Below, piece by piece: positions 26,854 through 34,919 of a DNA stretch of 64,000 nt (positions within the stretch are counted from its first letter, which is position 1; each line of letters begins with the position of its first letter). Location of the stretch: NCBI RefSeq assembly GCF_003628535.1, contig NZ_RBCI01000014.1, positions 202,574 through 266,573 of the forward strand, read 5' to 3'. The notes under the pieces are model-generated. The model made no database searches. It had not been told where the DNA came from and worked only from the letters and a program-made list of their open reading frames with translations. The DNA is from Flavisolibacter nicotianae (GTDB lineage: Bacteria; Bacteroidota; Bacteroidia; Chitinophagales; Chitinophagaceae). The position numbers were made by a program, and so were the translations under genes.

Positions 26854-27378
26854 TTATTGTTCTTTACCCGCCTGGTAGTTGATGCCGCTCTCTGCAATCT
26901 GCGTAAGCAGGAAGTCGGCTCCTTTTTCTTCTTCCAGGGTTTGCCCCAACAATTCCTTGGCTTCCATGAGCCCCAGTGTTTTGGCCAGTTGCGCCAGGCC
27001 ACCATAGGTGGCTATTTCATAATGCTCCGCTTTTTGGGCAGCGAAGATGATGCCCACATCCCGTTGTGCACTGCCGTCATCTGTTTCATCAATGATGTCT
27101 TCGCTCTCATCTAAAATGCCGGCCATGGCAGGACATTTCTTGCCATCAGCTTCTTCGCCAAGCAGGGCAAACACCTGCCCCAGGCGCTCAACGTGGGTTC
27201 TTGTCTGCCCCATGTGATTACCCAACGCATCTTTTAACTGTTTTGTGGTAGCGGCTGCCTGAAGCTTTGGCAACTTCTTGACCAGCTTTTTCTCCACCCA
27301 ATAGATGTCCCGCAATTGCTCCAGGAAGAATTCCTTTAGTTTGGAGTCCTGAAGGGTTGTTGAAAACTGTGTTTCCAT
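26854..27378 (-). CDS. Ferritin-like DUF892 (YciE-type) protein
   Basis: A 174-residue helical protein. The start (LKEFFLEQLRDIYWVEKKLVKKLPKL) and the repeated acidic/His helices (GNHMGQTRTHVERLGQVFALLGE, AAQKAEHYEIATYGGLAQLAKTLG, LLGQTLEEEKGADFLLTQIA) are typical of the DUF892/YciE ferritin-like family, with Glu and His residues placed to bind a di-metal centre. Members are linked to stationary-phase or osmotic stress; the reaction is unknown. It leads a two-gene unit with the small membrane protein and lies beside broken hsp20 and pcm genes. Confidence 0.88.
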   Translation of the reverse strand: METQFSTTLQDSKLKEFFLEQLRDIYWVEKKLVKKLPKLQAAATTKQLKDALGNHMGQTRTHVERLGQVFALLGEEADGKKCPAMAGILDESEDIIDETDDGSAQRDVGIIFAAQKAEHYEIATYGGLAQLAKTLGLMEAKELLGQTLEEEKGADFLLTQIAESGINYQAGKEQ

Positions 27379-27649
27379 AAGATTTTTTCAAAGAGGCCGA
27401 AAGAATGGTGCCAGACAGTTTCTAACAGCCGCAGCAGAAGGTCTTTGAAGGCTTGGTTTTTGGTTCGTTGGATGTAAACAACAGAGATGAAATACCTCAT
27501 CGTGATGTTTCTTTTATTTTTTGCCGCTTGCAACTATAGAAGCAACACTCTACCATAGAAGCCAATGTTATCATCACTGTTTTTAAACAAACCCAACATC
27601 CGAAATGGTATAGTTTTTCGGCCGTTCCGTCAACCCTTTCTCTTCTGAG

Positions 27650-28049
27650 ATGGCAGACATCACTAGACGTCACAGTGGCGGGATTTTTTCAACCTGGATT
27701 TCTTCAGAAACCACGGTGAGAAACTCCCAATTACCAGCGGTAAACAACTGTGAAGACAAGAAATGCTACATTGTTGATGTGGTGGCCCTTGGTTTCAAGA
27801 ATGATGATTTCCAGATCAATATGGATGACGACCTTCTGACCATCAGTGCCGAAACCAAACAGGAAAGGTGAAAATGAAAAATACTACAGTCCGCGAGAAT
27901 ACAGCAATAGTTCCTTTACCCGCTCCTTCCAGCTACCCGAGAATGCGCAGGCGGAATCCATCAACACAAAGTTCGGGGATGGCGTGTTGAAAATCACCAT
28001 TCCGGAAACAGAGCAGAAGCTAAAAAGCTGTCAGGCAGATCAACATTGA
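27650..28049 (+). pseudogene. Hsp20 small heat-shock protein, frameshifted
   Basis: The first frame starts MADITRRHSGGIF and carries the beginning of the alpha-crystallin domain (YIVDVVALGFKNDDFQINMD, LLTISAETKQE), then stops at 27869-27871. The next frame continues the same domain (KGENEKYY, REYSNSSFTRSFQLPENAQA, DGVLKITIPETEQ) to 28049. Loss of one base in the A/G run near 27860 explains both. Intact homologues are single 140-150-residue chaperones. Either the gene is dead or the junction is a sequencing error in a homopolymer. Confidence 0.8.
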
Positions 28050-28474
28050 GTAAAAACCCTATTCATGACCCATTAAAAACAGGCTCAATGGAAAAAGGAC
28101 CCCTATCAAAATTGCAACGAACATTTTGCTTTTCATTGTTGGTACCATTCTCGTGTTTGTGCGTTGGTTTTGGTGGTCCTGCCGGCCTCCGTCCTGTTTG
28201 AAGCCACTGGTTATGCGCTGATGGGCTAGATAGTGGGCAGCCATGTCTATCATCATGCCTGGCAGTGAGGTGTTATTAGCGGTACCTTCCATACCGGGGA
28301 TTATCTATTTTTTTTATTGCGGCAACAGAGTCATCAACCGGCTCAGCTCCGGGATAAAAATGCCGTTTCACTTTTGGCCATGCCACAGGGCGCAGCATTG
28401 GGTACTTGGCGGAAGACAAGAAAAGCGCACGATATGACTAAGAGCAGCCAAGCCTTTCTTGCATGTGCAAACAT

Positions 28475-28502
28475 AAAAGCTGGTATTGTTATACCAGCTT
28501 TT
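28475..28502. terminator. Perfect bidirectional hairpin terminator
   Basis: AAAAGCTGGTAT pairs exactly with ATACCAGCTTTT across a 4-nt TGTT loop. The A-run and T-run allow termination in both directions. Confidence 0.6.
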
Positions 28503-29179
28503 GGCGACAATACATGAGAAGAGAAATAGACATGAAAATGTAGATCTTTTTCCTGCAACGCTTCCTTCAAGTCCCAACAGAGACGGCGAAATCGGTTAAT
28601 TATCAGGCACCTACGTGGAGTCACGAAACAAAAACCGGGGGATTTTTGGCGATTTCTACTGCGACGCGTACCTGCTAAAAACCAGTCTTTTTGCGTGGTA
28701 ATTTTCGCTGCAACCGATTCTTTTTCTTTAAAAAACCGCCGCCAGTTTTAAAAATTCCGGACGGGTGTCCGCCACGTTACTTCTGTTTTCCAAAAAAGAT
28801 GTGCTGGCAATACAGCCCTTTGAATCTGGAACCCGGACCAGTTTTTCTTCCCACCGATCTTTGCGGACCAAAGGCTTTTATCAGCATCATCAGGAAGAAG
28901 AGGATAGACGATTCCGGCGTCAAATCCAGCAAGGCCTGCTGGAGGAGGGTCGTATCCAAATTCAGTTTGGCCAATTGTGGGAACCATGAGGAAGTATAAG
29001 TAGCCTGTATCCCACAGAGGATAACAAGCGAAGCATCGAACAGGGTGCCGTTTACACGGCTGGCAACCCTACAAAAAGAGCGGACCGTTTCTTTACCATG
29101 ATACTTACCACCTTCTCAATTGTGGAGCAAGAGTATTTGCTACCCACCAGGCAAAAGCACCTGGCCCAGTCTTCGCACA

Positions 29180-29252
29180 GCCTGGGATCCCCGGTTCAAA
29201 TCCCAATAGGATCACAGTCTACGTTTCAAAAACAGTCAAGCCATTGCAACGC
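29180..29252 (+). repeat. Orphan copy of the dispersed repeat's right tail (I)
   Basis: GGTTCAAATCC...TAGGATCACAG is followed by GTTTCAAAAACAGTCAAGCC and ATTGC, matching in order the right 70 bp of copies C and D (GATTCGAGTCCCTCAGGAG, GTTTCAAAATCAGTCAATCC, CTTGC). The rest of the repeat was not found upstream. Confidence 0.4.
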
Positions 29253-29341
29253 TGCAGAAAACATGCAGCGAAACTAAAGAGCAGTCCTGTTGCCAGCATC
29301 GGAAAACCGCGACAATTTGTGCAAAAAATCCAGAATTTAAG

Positions 29342-29353
29342 GCAAACGTTTGC
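29342..29353. promoter_or_regulatory. LacI/PurR-type operator before the NahK-like kinase
   Basis: The perfect palindrome GCAAACGTTTGC lies 111 bp upstream of the kinase ATG. The same 12-mer occurs twice upstream of galM at the other end of PUL1. The sequence matches the consensus of LacI/PurR-family operators with a central CG step. Confidence 0.7.
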
Positions 29354-29463
29354 GCAGCAATCTTTCTTTCGGCCGTTGTATGTTTACACCAATCGGGCAG
29401 TTTTTTCCGTGCCGTCCATTTGAAAAGACGGGGACCGGCCTGTTGACGAACAAACGACTTTCC

Positions 29464-30546
29464 ATGCAAACCAAACTTATTATCGCGGCCTATGGCCTTC
29501 ACGCAGCTAACTGCACTGCCGTCCCTTTTGGAACAGGACTGATCAATCGCACCTGGAAGGTCTCCTGCAAACGCTCAGGCACAGACTTTATTCTACAACG
29601 ACTGAATACCGCAGTCTTTAAAGATCCTTATGCCATCGGAAGGAATATCAGCGACATTGCCGGTTACCTCGATCTTCATTCTCCAGGCTACCGGTTCATT
29701 GCGCCTCTAAAGACAATCGAAGGTGATGAATTGTACCGGGGCACGGGACAAGACGAGGTTTACCGGATGTTTCCCTTTTTAGCTGACTCCCTCTCCTTTG
29801 ATGTGGTCCATAACCCGCAACAGGCCTATGAAGCTGCCCGCCAGTTTGCTTTGTTCACAAAACTGCTGGCCGGTTTTAGCGCCCGATCGCTACGTATAAC
29901 CCTTCCGGACTTTCACAATCTCTCGCTGCGGTTTGCACAATTCCAGCAGGCACTGACCAACGGAGATCCGGCACGCGGGGAAAAAGCGGCAGACCTGATC
30001 GAATTTTTACAGCAACAGGAGGCCATCGTTGCTACTTACGAGGCTATCAAAGGCAACCCTGAATTTAAGATCCGCGTGACCCACCACGATACCAAAATCA
30101 GCAATGTGCTTTTTGATTCGGAAGACAAAGGCCTTTGTGTCATTGACCTCGATACAGTGATGCCGGGTTATTTCATCAGTGATGTGGGCGACATGCTTCG
30201 CACATACCTGTCTGCCGCAAATGAAGAAGAATGGGACGTCGAAAAAATCACCGTCCGCGATGAGTTTTTTGAAGCGATCGTCAAAGGCTATTTAAGCGAG
30301 TTGAACGAGGAATTGAGTGAAACGGAAAAAAAACATTTTGTGTATGCCGGCAAATTCATGATCTACATGCAGGCCCTTCGCTTTTTGACCGATTATTTAA
30401 ACAACGATGTTTACTACGGTGCAAAATATGAAGGCCATAACCTGATCCGGGCACAAAATCAGGCCATTCTGCTGGAAAGACTCCTGGAAAAAGAAGAATG
30501 GCTCAACCGGATTGTCGCATCCTGCCAAACAACGGTCAGCCAGTAA
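29464..30546 (+). CDS. Phosphotransferase, NahK-like sugar kinase
   Basis: A 360-residue kinase of the APH/choline-kinase fold, read from the ATG at 29464 (MQTKLIIAAYGLHAANC). The N-lobe has FGTGLINRTWKV and FILQRLN; the catalytic loop is VTHHDTKISNVLFD with D209 as catalytic base; the metal-binding motif is CVIDLDTVMPGYFISDVGD with D230. The THHDTKxxNVLFD form is typical of N-acetylhexosamine 1-kinase-like and related proteins. It should phosphorylate a sugar released by the neighbouring PUL enzymes. The gene runs toward the PUL and ends 9 bp from the six-hairpin glycosidase stop; a LacI-type operator upstream matches those before galM. Substrate specificity is inferred. Confidence 0.78.
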   Translation: MQTKLIIAAYGLHAANCTAVPFGTGLINRTWKVSCKRSGTDFILQRLNTAVFKDPYAIGRNISDIAGYLDLHSPGYRFIAPLKTIEGDELYRGTGQDEVYRMFPFLADSLSFDVVHNPQQAYEAARQFALFTKLLAGFSARSLRITLPDFHNLSLRFAQFQQALTNGDPARGEKAADLIEFLQQQEAIVATYEAIKGNPEFKIRVTHHDTKISNVLFDSEDKGLCVIDLDTVMPGYFISDVGDMLRTYLSAANEEEWDVEKITVRDEFFEAIVKGYLSELNEELSETEKKHFVYAGKFMIYMQALRFLTDYLNNDVYYGAKYEGHNLIRAQNQAILLERLLEKEEWLNRIVASCQTTVSQ

Positions 30547-30555
30547 CCCAAAACG

Positions 30556-32922
30556 TTACCTGAACACAACAATGCGGTTGGATTGGCCCGTGAACCTGAT
30601 TTCATCCGTGGCAGCGATGCGTGTCTTTCCGTTTAACAGATATTTTTTGCCGGCAAGGCCTTTCACCCGGAGCGTATAAAACCAGCCTGCTTTACTTGTT
30701 GACAACCGGTATTCGAGAGACCTGTCTTTTTTCATTACGCCAAACGTAATGGCTATGTTACCAACAGGAAGGTTGGTGATCTGAATTTTGTTCCAGTCCG
30801 CCGGCAGGTTGGGTGCGAAGGTGATAGTGCGATTAACCGCATCCGGATTGATTCCAAAAATCATGGTGACCAGCGGCGACGCCAGCCCATAGATCGTCCA
30901 GGCCTGCACCGGGCAGCCGTAATCAGGCATCATTTCCGAAATGGAGCCGGGTAATACCCGGCCGAAGGTTTGCACGATCCGATCAACATACCAAAGGCCC
31001 TGGTCAATGCGGCCGTACTGGCATTCAGCCATGGCCTGCACGCCGGTTGCAATCGTCATCATGCTTTGCTTTTCCACGGCCGACAGGTAAGGACCGTATT
31101 CACCGCAATGTTCCCTGTGCACTTTGTCTAGCAGACGAATGGCCTGGTCCGGAGGTGCAATCCCCGTTTCCATCGGCGTGCTGATTACCCAGTTCTTGTT
31201 GGTAAACCAGCCTTTCATGGTGCCTTCAGGAAGCGTTGTGAACTTCGCCAAAAGGGTTTTGTAGAATTGTTGCCGTTCCGCTGTCGCAGGATTGAGTTGG
31301 CCTGAAGCGGTAGCAGCCTGTAACTGTTCGACGGCCCCTTTTGCCGTTTGCATGGCTTGTTCGCGGCTACCATAAAAATCGCAGTAACTGCCCTGCTCTT
31401 TGTCCCAGAACAGGGTGTTGATGCGGTCCTTGAGAAGCGCTGCTTTTTGTGTATAGTCCTTTTGCACAGCGGATTCCTTGAACAAGGTGGCCATTTGCGA
31501 CGCGGCTTCCAGTGCCTGCTGGGTGTACACGGCCACGTCTATCAGCTCCGCGTTCAGGCCTTTAACTTCCATGATCCCATAGCCTTCCGGAAACAGGTTG
31601 CCGTTCTGGTCCTTCTCGGTCAGCAACCAGGCAATGCCTTTTTTAACGGCAGGATACATTTCTTCCAAAAACTCCCTGTCGCCTGTCCATTGAAAGACCT
31701 TCCAGACAGCGATGGGAAACTGGGCCGTTTCCTGCGAGTTGCCCTTGTTGCCTACAAAGCCGTTGGTCGACATTTCATGAATGATACGCCCATTGCCATT
31801 GACTTTTTCAGAGACATTTTTGATGGCACGGAGCGTTGATTTGGCCAGACTGAAATCTCCTGTTTCCACCACACCCTGCAGCGCATAAAAATTATCGCAG
31901 CCGAAAAGCCAGGGATATTCTACGGCACCAGCGCCCAGGAAACGGCCGGTAGAGGGCAGGTCGCAAACCAGCCATTCCGTGTTCAGCTTTCCCCAGGTAT
32001 AGGCCAGTTGCAGTTTTTTATCCGGGATATCAATCATCGACCGGTTAAGGATGGAAACATAATGGGCCTTTTTCTCTTCCAGTAACTGTAACCCGTTTTT
32101 CAATAGCTCCTTACAGGCAGCCACAGCGTCTTTCCTGTTTTGATTGGAGCCTGCAAGAACAAAACTTACGGTCCTGGTTTCGCCGGCTTTTAAGGAAAGA
32201 CGGTACGTGGTGGCGGCAGCCTTTCCCTGCCCCCTGGTTTGTATCGGCGTTTTGACTCCTTCGGCGTGAGCGATGGCCGGTAATGAAGAACCCCATGCTG
32301 CAAACCAGGGATGCTGTTGGTCGTTGGCCGTAAACATCCGGCTGGCTTCGTCCCACTGCAGGGTGTCAGGCGCATCCAGGATGTTGTTTTCTTTGGAGAA
32401 CCATACCGGGCTCAGATCGGTCTTCACCACAAAATCCAAATGCAGGTGACGTTCCCGGTTACTGGCATTGCGAAGCGTGTAGCGAACGATGAGGCCCTGC
32501 TTTCCCTGTGGGCAATATTGCAGCCGTTCGATGTCGATACCGTTCAACACAGGGGCATAAAGAAAGCGGTTGCCGTACGGATAGTTGATAAAGTCTTTGG
32601 CTTGCAGCAGCCAGCTTTCCTTTTTGTCGGCGGCATCGGTCAGCTTCAACCAAAAGCCATCCACCAGTTTGATGGGGTGCAGCCACAAGCCTCCCATCTC
32701 CCCCTTCACATGCGAGCCCAGGTCGGGGAAATTGCCATCCTGCGTCCCAATCAGGTAAGTGCGGTCACCCGGCGTCAAGTAGGGTTTGTCGGGATGAAGG
32801 CCGTGGGAAGAAAGGCCTTGCATGGCCGGTGTAGCAGCCCACTGGTTTTGTTGCGCCAGGCATTGTCCGGCAGAAAAAACGGATAGGGAGAGCGCCGTAA
32901 AAACCATTGAAGCCTTTTGCAT
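30556..32922 (-). CDS. Six-hairpin (alpha/alpha)6 glycosidase, debranching-enzyme-like
   Basis: About 788 residues from MQKASMVFTALSLSVFSAGQ (32922; an ATG 12 bp earlier is also possible), with a signal peptide. An N-terminal beta domain (about 50-290) is followed by an (alpha/alpha)6 barrel: VEYPWLFGCDNFYALQGVVE, NGRIIHEMSTNGFVGN, WTGDREFLEEMYPAVKKGIA, FPEGYGIMEVKGLNAELIDV, WVISTPMETGIAPPDQA. The pattern resembles glycogen-debranching/GH63-like and related six-hairpin glycosidases; candidate acids are D in GCDNFY and E in IIHEM. A C-terminal beta sandwich closes it. It is the last gene of the PUL1 operon and is probably periplasmic. The exact GH family is uncertain. Confidence 0.75.
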   Translation of the reverse strand: MQKASMVFTALSLSVFSAGQCLAQQNQWAATPAMQGLSSHGLHPDKPYLTPGDRTYLIGTQDGNFPDLGSHVKGEMGGLWLHPIKLVDGFWLKLTDAADKKESWLLQAKDFINYPYGNRFLYAPVLNGIDIERLQYCPQGKQGLIVRYTLRNASNRERHLHLDFVVKTDLSPVWFSKENNILDAPDTLQWDEASRMFTANDQQHPWFAAWGSSLPAIAHAEGVKTPIQTRGQGKAAATTYRLSLKAGETRTVSFVLAGSNQNRKDAVAACKELLKNGLQLLEEKKAHYVSILNRSMIDIPDKKLQLAYTWGKLNTEWLVCDLPSTGRFLGAGAVEYPWLFGCDNFYALQGVVETGDFSLAKSTLRAIKNVSEKVNGNGRIIHEMSTNGFVGNKGNSQETAQFPIAVWKVFQWTGDREFLEEMYPAVKKGIAWLLTEKDQNGNLFPEGYGIMEVKGLNAELIDVAVYTQQALEAASQMATLFKESAVQKDYTQKAALLKDRINTLFWDKEQGSYCDFYGSREQAMQTAKGAVEQLQAATASGQLNPATAERQQFYKTLLAKFTTLPEGTMKGWFTNKNWVISTPMETGIAPPDQAIRLLDKVHREHCGEYGPYLSAVEKQSMMTIATGVQAMAECQYGRIDQGLWYVDRIVQTFGRVLPGSISEMMPDYGCPVQAWTIYGLASPLVTMIFGINPDAVNRTITFAPNLPADWNKIQITNLPVGNIAITFGVMKKDRSLEYRLSTSKAGWFYTLRVKGLAGKKYLLNGKTRIAATDEIRFTGQSNRIVVFR

Positions 32923-33016
32923 TTTCAATAACATGCCAATCAGTTTTGTGCTGTGTTTCGCAAGAAACAGCCGTGGAAGTTGTTTGTTGGTGGACTCGTC
33001 TTTTGCTTGAAACAAA

Positions 33017-33061
33017 CTGTCGTTTCAAGGACCCAACAAAATCATTGGATTGAAACGACAG
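33017..33061 (-). promoter_or_regulatory. Intercistronic 12-bp hairpin in the PUL1 operon
   Basis: CTGTCGTTTCAA pairs perfectly with TTGAAACGACAG across a 21-nt loop, between the DUF5107 stop and the glycosidase start. On the transcribed strand no T-run follows, so mRNA stabilisation or processing is more likely than termination; on the other strand GATTTTTTT follows and it could act as a terminator there. Confidence 0.5.
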
Positions 33062-33104
33062 GATTTTTTTCTTGCCTGGGGCAAAACAGTATTTGCCGAA
33101 AACC

Positions 33105-34916
33105 TTATTCGTATTCGCGATAGGCACCGAAGCGGGCCAGCCGATCTTCGCCCAGTTGCGGCGGAATGGGAAGTTCCGGCAGGTGCAGCTTTTCACAGAT
33201 CTGCATCCATAATCCGGTACGGGTATAGGTCTGGTGCACTTTCTGGAACGGTGTTGCCAGCAACAGGTCTTTGGCCTCTTTCGCCTGTCCCTTATCGATC
33301 AAGAGTTGCACTTTGCGTTCAATTACCCATTCGTCTTTCAGGGCATCCACCTTTGACAGCCAGGCCTCTCTCTCCGGGATTGTCTGCAGACCAAGATTGC
33401 GCAACACCTTATCCCGCTCTACCACCACCTGCGGGTGCAGTTGCAGCCAGGTTTCCGTGATAGCGTCAAAAGCTTTCTTCGCACCCTTCATGTCGCCTTT
33501 TGCTTTTAGCAAACGAGCCAGCAGCGGCTTGGCAATGGCAGCGCCGGAAGCGGATAGTTGTTTGATCGCTTCTTCGCTTATGTCGGTGCCCGCCAGCCAG
33601 GTGCCGTAATAAAATCGCCACAGTGACTGCTCTTCGCCTTTGGTTTGGCTGATCGCCCATTGAAAAGGCGCATCGAGGTTTTCCATACCGGAAGGCGCCC
33701 AAAGATTCAGTTCTTCGGAAGGTGGTTTTGGCAGCTGCCTGCTTTTCGTTTGATAGGCTTTTTGCAGCTGCTTCCAAACCGACACCTCGCCTTCTCTTGC
33801 CCATTGAAACAGGGGAATCTCCCCGACCGGGCGAAGCGAATTTGCCGGCACTTTCAAGGTGTAGATGTCAAGCTCCCTATCGGAAGGAATCCAGTATTCA
33901 ACATGCCAGCGGGTTTCATGGGGATGCAGTTCCAGTTTGATGGACTGGTCGCCAATAGGCCCGCCCTGCACTTCCAGGTAGGTCTGATGCTTTGCAGTGC
34001 TGAGTGTAGACCAACTGCTGTCTTCTCCCCTTCCGTAGCTCCACAGCTTGATACCTGAGGCGATCTTTTCATCGGCAATGTGGTACAAACCGGTACCGAG
34101 CGACGGCGTGTAGGCACCAAAGGCATTGGCATCTTTTGTTTTCCAGAAATAACCGGTCATTTCTTTGATATCCTGCTCGGTCCTGGGTCCCTGCGTGGCC
34201 CAGTCGATCGTGTCTACTTTGGAAGCATGCGACAAGACCTTGCCCTTTGGAAAATCAAATTTCGTATCGGCCGCAGCAGGCAGCGCCGCATTCGACCACG
34301 ACATCCAGGGATAGGCCTTTGTGCCCGGGTTGAAAAACTTCACCCGTTCCGTAACAAAATTGTCCTTTGCACCCAGCGAATATTCCACCGACCACTGCAT
34401 GCCAAACCGTAGCTCGCGTTCACCGCAGGTGATATAGGTACGGTCTTTGGTCCGGTCGATTTTATACAGCACCTTTTCGTTCTGGCTGGGCGAATGCGAG
34501 ATGGGAAAACTCACTTCGATGCCCCCGGCCACAAAATAAAAACGCGGCAGGATGCGGGTGTAGCGGATCACATCCGGTACGTAAAGCACTTCCTTCCCGG
34601 ATGGCTTGTGCACCATCGAAACGATCTTTCCGCCCATGTCCGGGCAGATGGTAACTTTGACGAACCCATTTTCCAACACCACAAACCTGTATTTCTTGCC
34701 GACAGGCCGGTTGGAGGTTTCGGCGTAGCTGTTATAGGGATAGACACCGTTGGGGTCCAGCGCCGTGGGCACCGGGCCAAACGGAGTTAAGACGTGGGTG
34801 AGCAGGTCTGCATCGAATTCCTTACACACCACGATGTCGGCAAACGGATTTGCCAGGCAGCGAGTGGTAAACAAGACGGAGATGAAAAAAAAGCAGATGC
34901 CGGATTGGATACGCAT
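33105..34916 (-). CDS. DUF5107-domain secreted protein
   Basis: A 603-residue exported protein (signal MRIQSGICFFFISVLFTTRC). The long N-terminal part is a DUF5107 beta-sandwich, with LENGFVKVTICPDMGGKIVS, VYFYVAGGIEVSFPISHSPS-like sequence, the WMSWSNAALPA block and LWSYGRGEDSSWS, resembling the mutarotase-like superfamily fold used for carbohydrate binding. The C-terminal 150 residues are helical repeat (TPR-like): AKPLLARLLKAKGDMKGAKK. The family is common in Bacteroidota PULs but has no settled reaction. It sits 3 bp after the GH123-like gene's stop, so it belongs to the operon. Confidence 0.8.
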   Translation of the reverse strand: MRIQSGICFFFISVLFTTRCLANPFADIVVCKEFDADLLTHVLTPFGPVPTALDPNGVYPYNSYAETSNRPVGKKYRFVVLENGFVKVTICPDMGGKIVSMVHKPSGKEVLYVPDVIRYTRILPRFYFVAGGIEVSFPISHSPSQNEKVLYKIDRTKDRTYITCGERELRFGMQWSVEYSLGAKDNFVTERVKFFNPGTKAYPWMSWSNAALPAAADTKFDFPKGKVLSHASKVDTIDWATQGPRTEQDIKEMTGYFWKTKDANAFGAYTPSLGTGLYHIADEKIASGIKLWSYGRGEDSSWSTLSTAKHQTYLEVQGGPIGDQSIKLELHPHETRWHVEYWIPSDRELDIYTLKVPANSLRPVGEIPLFQWAREGEVSVWKQLQKAYQTKSRQLPKPPSEELNLWAPSGMENLDAPFQWAISQTKGEEQSLWRFYYGTWLAGTDISEEAIKQLSASGAAIAKPLLARLLKAKGDMKGAKKAFDAITETWLQLHPQVVVERDKVLRNLGLQTIPEREAWLSKVDALKDEWVIERKVQLLIDKGQAKEAKDLLLATPFQKVHQTYTRTGLWMQICEKLHLPELPIPPQLGEDRLARFGAYREYE

Positions 34917-34919
34917 GTT

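Larger units (their letters stand above)
28050..29341. other. Gene-poor stretch between hsp20 relic and PUL1
   Basis: No convincing gene was found. A membrane-like scrap near 28150-28225 (VLVVLPASVLFEATGYALMG) and an open frame at 28765-28989 have no recognised relatives. The stretch holds the hairpin at 28475-28502 and a repeat-tail-like sequence at 29180-29252. Confidence 0.45.

Noticed and set aside
28765..28989. Small open frame, 74 codons
   Set aside because: No ribosome site, no homology recognised, and overlapping frames on both strands are of similar length.
29180..29252. Possible tRNA gene (GGTTCAAATCC T-loop-like string)
   Set aside because: No paired T-stem, anticodon arm or matching 5' acceptor strand can be drawn; the string aligns better with the right tail of the dispersed repeat.
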